The position numbers were made by a program, and so were the translations under genes. A stretch of 54,444 nucleotides of DNA from Thermoleophilia bacterium UBA2241 (GTDB taxonomy: Bacteria; Actinomycetota; Thermoleophilia; UBA2241), in assembly GCA_002347645.1 (NCBI GenBank), contig DDYF01000006.1, positions 1 through 54,444 of the forward strand, written 5' to 3'. Below are positions 48,527-54,444 of this stretch, piece after piece. Within the stretch, counting starts at the first letter, position 1; each line of letters begins with the position of its first letter. The notes below the pieces were generated by a model. The model was given only the letters and a program-made list of their open reading frames with translations, made no database searches and had not been told where the DNA came from.

Positions 48527-48892
48527 GTGCGCGACGAGCTCGAGGTCGCCGTGGAGGGCATCGCCCTGCGCGGACGCTGCGGCGTCTCGGCCGAGGAACG
48601 AGCGGTCGGCCAGACGCTGGTGGTGGACGTACGGTTCACGCCGCGAGGGACGGCGGCACTGGTGTCGGACGAGCTCGACGACGCGGTCGACTACGGGCAC
48701 GTCGTCGATCTCGTCCGCGAGGTCGTCGAGGGCGGCGAGTACCGGCTCCTCGAGCGCCTCGCCGGCGCTCTCGTCGACGGCCTCTGGGAGCGCCTTCCGC
48801 TCGTCGCGCTCGAGGTCGGCGTCGCCAAGCCGGCCCCTCCCGTCGCCGTCCCGGCGGACGTGGCCCGCGTCGTGGTGGCGCGCCGCGCCTGA
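48527..48892 (+). CDS. folB: Dihydroneopterin aldolase
   Basis: 121 residues, standard size. 'ELEVAVEGIALRGRCGVSAEERAVGQTLVVDV' and 'DDAVDYGHVVDLVREVVEGGEYRLLERLAGAL' are typical, the latter containing the conserved Y-x-x-V and the E-x-L-A segment. It cleaves dihydroneopterin to 6-hydroxymethyl-dihydropterin. GTG 48527 has GGGGGAGG 8 nt upstream; the GTG at 48518 overlaps that ribosome site and is less likely. Confidence 0.94.
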   Translation: MRDELEVAVEGIALRGRCGVSAEERAVGQTLVVDVRFTPRGTAALVSDELDDAVDYGHVVDLVREVVEGGEYRLLERLAGALVDGLWERLPLVALEVGVAKPAPPVAVPADVARVVVARRA

Positions 48893-48917
48893 GCGGCGAC
48901 TCGCCGTCGGAGGTCTC

Positions 48918-49493
48918 GTGACGCCCGCAAGAACGGACGACGCGCCTTCGGGCGCCGAAGACGGGCGGGTAACGGAGCGGCCGTGCATCGCGACCGGGCG
49001 CCGCCGGGTCTTCCTCTCCCTGGGGTCCAACCTCGGCGACCGCGTGGCGCATCTGGCGCGCGCCCGCGACGCGCTCGCGGCGTTGCCGAACACGGAGCTT
49101 CTCGCCGCCTCGCGCGTCTACGAGACCGCGCCCCAGGACGTCACCGACCAGCCGGCGTTCCTCAACCAGGCCGTGTGCATCGAGACGGGCTTGGCGCCGC
49201 GCGACCTGCTCCACGCATGCCAGGAGGTCGAGCGCGCCTCCCACCGCACGCGGGGGCGGCGCTTTGGCCCGCGTACGCTCGATGTCGATATACTGGTCTT
49301 TCAAGGCGTCGAGATGGACGACCCCGAGCTGACCCTGCCGCACCCGCGCATGTTGCGCCGCGCCTTCGTACTGGCGCCTCTCGCCGAGGTCTGGGGCTGG
49401 GCTTGCGGGATGCCCGAGCTGGACGTCGCCGGCTTGGCCGCGGCGCTCGCCCGCGACCAAGCTGTGCGTCCCTACGATGGCGTGGAGGCGTGA
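48918..49493 (+). CDS. folK: 2-amino-4-hydroxy-6-hydroxymethyldihydropteridine diphosphokinase
   Basis: 191 residues. 'VFLSLGSNLGDRVAHL', 'SRVYETAPQDVTDQPAFLNQAVCIET' and 'RRFGPRTLDVDILVF' (the catalytic R-x-x-x-R-x-L-D-x-D-I/L) are canonical HPPK motifs. The N-terminus carries ~30 extra low-complexity residues before the fold. GTG 48918 follows GGAGG. It lies 25 bp after folB and closes the folate block. Confidence 0.96.
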   Translation: MTPARTDDAPSGAEDGRVTERPCIATGRRRVFLSLGSNLGDRVAHLARARDALAALPNTELLAASRVYETAPQDVTDQPAFLNQAVCIETGLAPRDLLHACQEVERASHRTRGRRFGPRTLDVDILVFQGVEMDDPELTLPHPRMLRRAFVLAPLAEVWGWACGMPELDVAGLAAALARDQAVRPYDGVEA

Positions 49494-49496
49494 GCG

Positions 49497-50408
<912 letters not shown>

Positions 50409-50431
50409 CCGGGACGGCGGGAGGCGCACCC

Positions 50432-52084
50432 ATGTCACGCCCGTACATCGCCCGGGTCGAGGGCGAGAAGCTGCACCGCCGGACGTTCGACGTCCTCGTC
50501 CTGGGCGGCGGCATCGCCGGCCTCACAGCCGCCATCTCCGCCGCCCGTCGCTGGCGTGTGGGCCTCCTCACCAAGGCGGGGTTCGACGACACGACGACGT
50601 TCCTCGCCCAGGGCGGTATCGCCGCGGCGCTGGGTGAATCCGATTCGCCCGAGCTGCACTTCGAGGACACGGTCCAGGCCGGCGCCGGCCTGTGCGATGA
50701 GAACGCCGTGCGCGTGCTCGTCAACGAGGGTCCAGGCCGCGTGCGCGAGCTCATGGAGATCTGCCCGCACTTCGACCGTGTCGACGGCGAGATCGTGCTG
50801 GGTCGCGAGGGCGCGCACTCTGTGGCGCGCGTCGTCCACGCCGGCGGCGACGCCACGGGCAGCGAGGTCTCGAGCGCCCTCGCTGAGGCGGCGAAGGTCG
50901 GCAGCCGGGTGCAGCTCTACGAGAACGAGTTCGTGATCGACCTGCTCACGCTCGACGGCCGGTGCGTCGGTGCGCTCTCGATGAGCCTCGACGACGGTCA
51001 ACTCACACTGAACGTCGCCATGGTGACGATTCTCGCCACCGGTGGCGCGGGCCAGGTCTACGGGCGCACCACCAACCCGGCCGTGGCCACCGGCGACGGC
51101 ATCGCCATGGCGTACCGCGCCGGCGCGGCGATCCGCGGCCTGGAGTTCGTCCAGTTCCATCCCACCGGGCTGGCCGTCGAGGGCCAGGAGACCGTGTTGC
51201 TGGTGACCGAGGCGCTGCGCGGGGAGGGCGCGTACCTCAGGAACAAGGCCGGCGAGCGCTTCATGGAGCGCTACGACCCGCGCGCCGAGCTCGCCGCGCG
51301 TGACGTGGTCGTACGCGGCATGGTGGCGGAGATGCGGCGCGAGAAGAGCGAGAGCGTGTGCCTCGACGCCACCCACCTCGACCCCGGGATGCTGGCCCGC
51401 CGCTTCCCGACCGTGAGCGCCGGCGTCGCCCTGCACGGGCTGGCCCTCGCCCGCGACCTGATCCCCGTCGCCCCCGTCTGCCACTACTTCATCGGCGGTG
51501 TGGTCACGGACGTCTGGGGAAGGACCTCCGTCCCCGGCTTGTACGCCAGCGGGGAGGTGTCGAGCACGGGGGTGCACGGCGCCAACCGCCTGGCGTCCAA
51601 CTCGCTGCTCGAGGGGCTGGTGTTCTCAGAGCGCGTGGTGCGCGACCTCGACCGCTACATCGGCAGTCTCGGCGAGGACGTGCGCCGTCTGCGCTTCGCG
51701 CTGCCCCAGGGCGACGCCGAGCCGCGCGACGGTGTGGACGCGGCCGCGGCGCGCAGCGCCCTGACGACGACCATGCTGCGTCGCGCCGGCGTGCTCCGCG
51801 ACGAGGCGGGACTGCGCGCGGCTATCGTCGAGCTCCGGCGTCTCACGTCGGACCTCGCCTTCCCGCGCATGGGGGTCGCGGAGTACGAAGCCCTCAACCT
51901 GCTGACGCTGGGGACGCAGATCGCCAAGTCGGCGTTGCTCCGCGAGGAGTCGCGCGGAGTGCACCTGCGCGAGGACTTCCCCGAGCGTGACGACGCGAAC
52001 TGGCGGCGCCACATCACCCTGCGCCTTCCCGCGACCCAGCGCGAGGAGCTGAGCACGACCGGCCGGCGAGAGGCGTCGACGTGA
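50432..52084 (+). CDS. nadB: L-aspartate oxidase
   Basis: 550 residues. FAD-binding 'VLVLGGGIAGLTAAISAA', then 'TTTFLAQGGIAAALGESDSPELH', 'GLEFVQFHPTGLAVEG' and 'VPGLYASGEVSSTGVHGANRLASNSLLEGLVF', all family marks; the C-terminal helical domain is complete. It oxidises L-aspartate to iminoaspartate for NadA. ATG 50432 follows GGGAGG; its stop overlaps nadC by 4 bp. Confidence 0.96.
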   Translation: MSRPYIARVEGEKLHRRTFDVLVLGGGIAGLTAAISAARRWRVGLLTKAGFDDTTTFLAQGGIAAALGESDSPELHFEDTVQAGAGLCDENAVRVLVNEGPGRVRELMEICPHFDRVDGEIVLGREGAHSVARVVHAGGDATGSEVSSALAEAAKVGSRVQLYENEFVIDLLTLDGRCVGALSMSLDDGQLTLNVAMVTILATGGAGQVYGRTTNPAVATGDGIAMAYRAGAAIRGLEFVQFHPTGLAVEGQETVLLVTEALRGEGAYLRNKAGERFMERYDPRAELAARDVVVRGMVAEMRREKSESVCLDATHLDPGMLARRFPTVSAGVALHGLALARDLIPVAPVCHYFIGGVVTDVWGRTSVPGLYASGEVSSTGVHGANRLASNSLLEGLVFSERVVRDLDRYIGSLGEDVRRLRFALPQGDAEPRDGVDAAAARSALTTTMLRRAGVLRDEAGLRAAIVELRRLTSDLAFPRMGVAEYEALNLLTLGTQIAKSALLREESRGVHLREDFPERDDANWRRHITLRLPATQREELSTTGRREAST

Positions 52085-52920
52085 ACGACCAGTGGCTGAG
52101 GGCCGTGGCGCGCGAGGCGGCCAGGCGCGCGCTCGACGAGGACCTCGCCGGGTACGGCGATCTCGCGGGGAGCGTGTTCACCAAAGAGGTCCGCGCCCAG
52201 GTCATCGCGCGCGAGGCCGGGGTGCTTTCGGGTCGCCTGCCCTTCGAGGAGGCGGCCGCGCTCGTCGACGCGCACATCGGCGTCCAGTTCGAACGGCTCG
52301 ACGGGGAGCGCTTCATCGCCGGCGACGTGCTCGCGCGCCTCGTCGGCCCAGGCGCCTCCGTGCTCGCGCTCGAGCGCACGGGTCTCAACTTCCTCGGCCG
52401 CCTCTCCGGCGTGGCGACCATGACGGCGCGCCTCGTCGCCGAGACGGAAGGCACCGGGGCGCGCATCGCGGCGACGCGCAAGACGACGCCGGGTCTGCGC
52501 GCACTCGAGAAGATGGCGGTGGTCCACGGTGGCGGCTTGCCGCACCGTTTTGGCCTGTTCGACGCCGCGATGATCAAGGACAACCACGCGCTCGCCGCGG
52601 GCGGCGTGGGCGCCGCGGTCGCCGCGGTGCGCGGCGCCCTCGGTCACATCCACGGCATCGAGGTGGAGGTCGACGACTTCGACCAGCTCGACGAGGCGCT
52701 CGCCGCCGGCGCGACGGTCGTGCTGCTGGACAACATGAACGCCGAGCAGGTGCGGACCGCCGTCGCTCGCGTCGCCGGTCGCGCGGTGGTCGAGGTCTCC
52801 GGCGGCGTGACGCTGGAGCGCGTCCGCGAGCTGGCACAGACGGGCGTCGACGTGATCTCGGCCGGAGCGCTCACGACGCGGAGCCCGTGGGTGGACGTCG
52901 CCCTCGACTTGGAGCGCTGA
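52081..52920 (+). CDS. nadC: Nicotinate-nucleotide pyrophosphorylase (quinolinate phosphoribosyltransferase)
   Basis: 279 residues. 'DEDLAGYGDLAGSVF', 'ERTGLNFLGRLSGVATMTARLV', 'ATRKTTPGLRALEKMAVVHGGG' and 'AMIKDNHALAAGG' are diagnostic, with the Arg and Lys residues that bind PRPP and quinolinate. It yields nicotinate mononucleotide and completes the nadA-nadB-nadC de novo set. GTG 52081. Confidence 0.97.
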   Translation: MNDQWLRAVAREAARRALDEDLAGYGDLAGSVFTKEVRAQVIAREAGVLSGRLPFEEAAALVDAHIGVQFERLDGERFIAGDVLARLVGPGASVLALERTGLNFLGRLSGVATMTARLVAETEGTGARIAATRKTTPGLRALEKMAVVHGGGLPHRFGLFDAAMIKDNHALAAGGVGAAVAAVRGALGHIHGIEVEVDDFDQLDEALAAGATVVLLDNMNAEQVRTAVARVAGRAVVEVSGGVTLERVRELAQTGVDVISAGALTTRSPWVDVALDLER

Positions 52921-52922
52921 CC

Positions 52923-53696
52923 GTGCTGCTCGTCGTCGACGTCGGCAACACCCAGACCCACATCGGCCTCATGGCCGGGGGCGAGGTGACGAGCGAGTGG
53001 CGCATCGCCACCGTCCGGCATCGCACGGGCGACGAGATCGCGGGGCTCCTGCAGGGCTTCTTCTCGCTCCAGGGGGACGTCCTGCGCGACACCGTGGACG
53101 AGGTCGGCATCGCGTCCGTGGTCCCCCGCCTGACGCAGCAGTGGACGGAGATGTGCGCGGCGTACCTTGGCGTCACCCCGTTCATCGTCGGTCCAGGCGC
53201 GCGCACCGGCATGCGCATCGCCATGAAGAACCCATCCGAGGTCGGGGCCGACCGCATCGTGAACGCCATCGCGGCCTTCGAGGCCTATGGCGGTCCCTGC
53301 ATCGTCGCCGACTACGGGACCGCGACCACGTTCGATGTCGTCTCCGAGGACGGGGAGTACCTGGGCGGCGCGATCGCCCCGGGCATCGAGGTGTCGCTCG
53401 AGGCACTCACCACGCGGGCCGCGAAGCTCGTCAAGATCCAGCTCTCGGACCCGGAGCGCGCCATCGGCAAGTCCACCGTCGAGGCCCTCCAGGCCGGCGC
53501 CGTGTACGGTTTCGCCGGCGAGATCGAGGGCATCGTGCACGCCATCTGGAAGGAGCTCGGCGTACGCTGTCGTGTGGTGGCCACCGGCGGCTTGGCCGAG
53601 CTCATCGCGCGGCACACCGACGTCATCGAGACCGTGGACCCGTACCTGACGCTGCGCGGCATCGAGATCGTGATGCGCCGCCAGCGCGACGGCTGA
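52923..53696 (+). CDS. coaX: Type III pantothenate kinase
   Basis: 257 residues. 'LLVVDVGNTQTHIGLM' (phosphate loop with catalytic Asp), 'VGADRIVNAIAAF', 'CIVADYGTATTFDVVSEDG' and 'YLGGAIAPGIEVSLEAL' are the CoaX motifs. It starts coenzyme A synthesis by phosphorylating pantothenate and is not feedback-inhibited by CoA. GTG 52923 is 2 bp after nadC, so it belongs to the NAD block. Confidence 0.96.
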   Translation: MLLVVDVGNTQTHIGLMAGGEVTSEWRIATVRHRTGDEIAGLLQGFFSLQGDVLRDTVDEVGIASVVPRLTQQWTEMCAAYLGVTPFIVGPGARTGMRIAMKNPSEVGADRIVNAIAAFEAYGGPCIVADYGTATTFDVVSEDGEYLGGAIAPGIEVSLEALTTRAAKLVKIQLSDPERAIGKSTVEALQAGAVYGFAGEIEGIVHAIWKELGVRCRVVATGGLAELIARHTDVIETVDPYLTLRGIEIVMRRQRDG

Positions 53697-53704
53697 CCCG
53701 GGCG

Positions 53705-54444
53705 TTGGACCTGAGCGGCGACCCTCTGCGACGGCCGCTCGCGATCGGGGGGCTGGCGCTCGACCGTCGCCTCCTGATGGCGCCCATGGCCGGCCTGACC
53801 ACCCTCCCGTTCAGGCGCAGCGTGCGGCGCTGGGGTGCCGGCCTCGTGCACACCGAGATGATCGCCGCCATGGGCATCGTGCACGGCAACCCGCGGACGC
53901 TCGACTACCTGGCCTGCGGTGACGACGAGCACCCCGTCGGCGTTCAGCTCTTTGGCGCCGACGCCGGCGCGCTGGCGCGGGCGGCGCGGGTCTGCGTCGA
54001 GGCCGGTGCGGACCTCGTCGACCTGAACATGGCCTGCCCGGTGCGCAAGGTGATGAAGACGGGGGCGGGGGCGGCGCTGCTCGGGGCGCCGGACGCGGCG
54101 GAAGCCGTGGTGCGCGCCGTGGTCGCCGCCGTGCCGCCGCACGTCCCGGTCACCGTGAAGATCCGCTCGGGGCTGCGCGAGGGCGACGAGGCGGGGCGCC
54201 GGCTGGCGCCCCGCCTCGTCGCCGCCGGCGCAGCCGCCATCTGCATCCACCCGCGTACCGCGGCGCAGTTGTATCGGGGCCGCGCCGACCACCGCGTGAC
54301 GGCGGCCCTTGCCGCGGAGGTACCCATCCCCGTCGTCGCCTCCGGCGACGCGGACGGCCGCGCCTGCGCCCTCGCGCTGCTCGAGGCCGGCGCGGCGGCC
54401 GTCATGCTCGCCCGCCACGCGGTCGGGCGCCCGTGGCTCTTCCA
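53705..54444 (+). CDS. dusB: tRNA-dihydrouridine synthase (partial, runs off the window)
   Basis: About 246 codons are visible before the window ends. 'LLMAPMAGLTTLPFRR' (FMN-binding start of Dus proteins), 'HTEMIAAMGIVHGN', 'PVGVQLFGADAGALA', and 'LVDLNMACPVRKVMKTGAGAALL' with the catalytic Cys (N-M-x-C-P) and conserved Lys are clear, as are 'TVKIRSGLREGD' and 'CIHPRTAAQLYRG'. It reduces uridines in tRNA D-loops. The start is TTG 53705, 8 bp after coaX. DusB is the likely subfamily; the missing C-terminus would confirm it. Confidence 0.9.
   Translation, partial: MDLSGDPLRRPLAIGGLALDRRLLMAPMAGLTTLPFRRSVRRWGAGLVHTEMIAAMGIVHGNPRTLDYLACGDDEHPVGVQLFGADAGALARAARVCVEAGADLVDLNMACPVRKVMKTGAGAALLGAPDAAEAVVRAVVAAVPPHVPVTVKIRSGLREGDEAGRRLAPRLVAAGAAAICIHPRTAAQLYRGRADHRVTAALAAEVPIPVVASGDADGRACALALLEAGAAAVMLARHAVGRPWLF

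Overview
The window is a GC-rich bacterial chromosome segment (tight gene packing, many GTG/TTG starts, ATGA/GTGA overlaps, Actinomycetota-like gene content). The backbone carries a tungsten-type aldehyde:ferredoxin oxidoreductase, an MttB-family methyltransferase without an in-frame amber codon, and a methyl-tetrahydrofolate methyltransferase-like protein. This fits a deep-branching, possibly anaerobic or facultative actinobacterium, but I cannot place it more precisely from sequence alone.

Layout. (1) 51-3903, minus strand: a protein with two cyclic-nucleotide-binding domains and two tandem paralogues that fuse an alpha/beta-hydrolase domain to a class III nucleotidyl cyclase. This looks like a self-contained cNMP signalling cassette. 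(2) 4054-6330: a small Arg-rich protein, the pterin-binding methyltransferase and an S58 (DmpA-type) aminopeptidase. (3) 6710-17747: a dipeptide/oligopeptide ABC importer (two permeases, two ATPases), an MttB-family methyltransferase, a C45 self-processing acyltransferase/hydrolase, an N-acyl-D-amino-acid deacylase-like amidohydrolase and a C-terminally membrane-anchored solute-binding protein. The set suggests uptake and breakdown of modified or N-acylated peptides. (4) 17960-25990: a PotA-like ATPase, a PucR-family regulator, an SDR-like protein overlapping a beta-lactamase-fold protein that lacks its catalytic motifs, alanine dehydrogenase and the oxidoreductase. (5) 26090-27642: a membrane/coiled-coil protein and an NlpC/P60 cell-wall hydrolase.

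(6) 27794-41865: a 14-kb integrated element in the initiator tRNA-fMet gene (27764-27840), bounded by 78-bp perfect direct repeats of the tRNA 3' part plus its terminator. It carries a tyrosine integrase next to the left end, a divergent control region with a palindrome, excisionase-like and other small proteins, a primase/RecA-like helicase followed by ten GGGAACCG-type repeats (a candidate origin), a small-terminase-like gene and a large terminase divided into separate ATPase and nuclease genes. No capsid, portal, tail or conjugation gene is visible. It resembles a phage satellite (PICI-like) or a reduced prophage. Its right half is lower in GC and carries an apparently undescribed defence-like module: a 74-residue protein, a 220-residue protein, a GHKL ATPase fused to two beta-rich (Ig-like) segments, and a convergent, probably leaderless DNA methyltransferase. 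The operon promoter overlaps a perfect palindrome. Two further cargo genes follow, one with a consensus promoter between two matching palindromes.

(7) 41965-54444: housekeeping genes: aquaporin, tilS-hpt-ftsH, the folate genes folE-folP-folB-folK, the NAD genes nadA-nadB-nadC, coaX and the start of a dus gene that runs off the end. These are closely spaced and probably co-transcribed in blocks.
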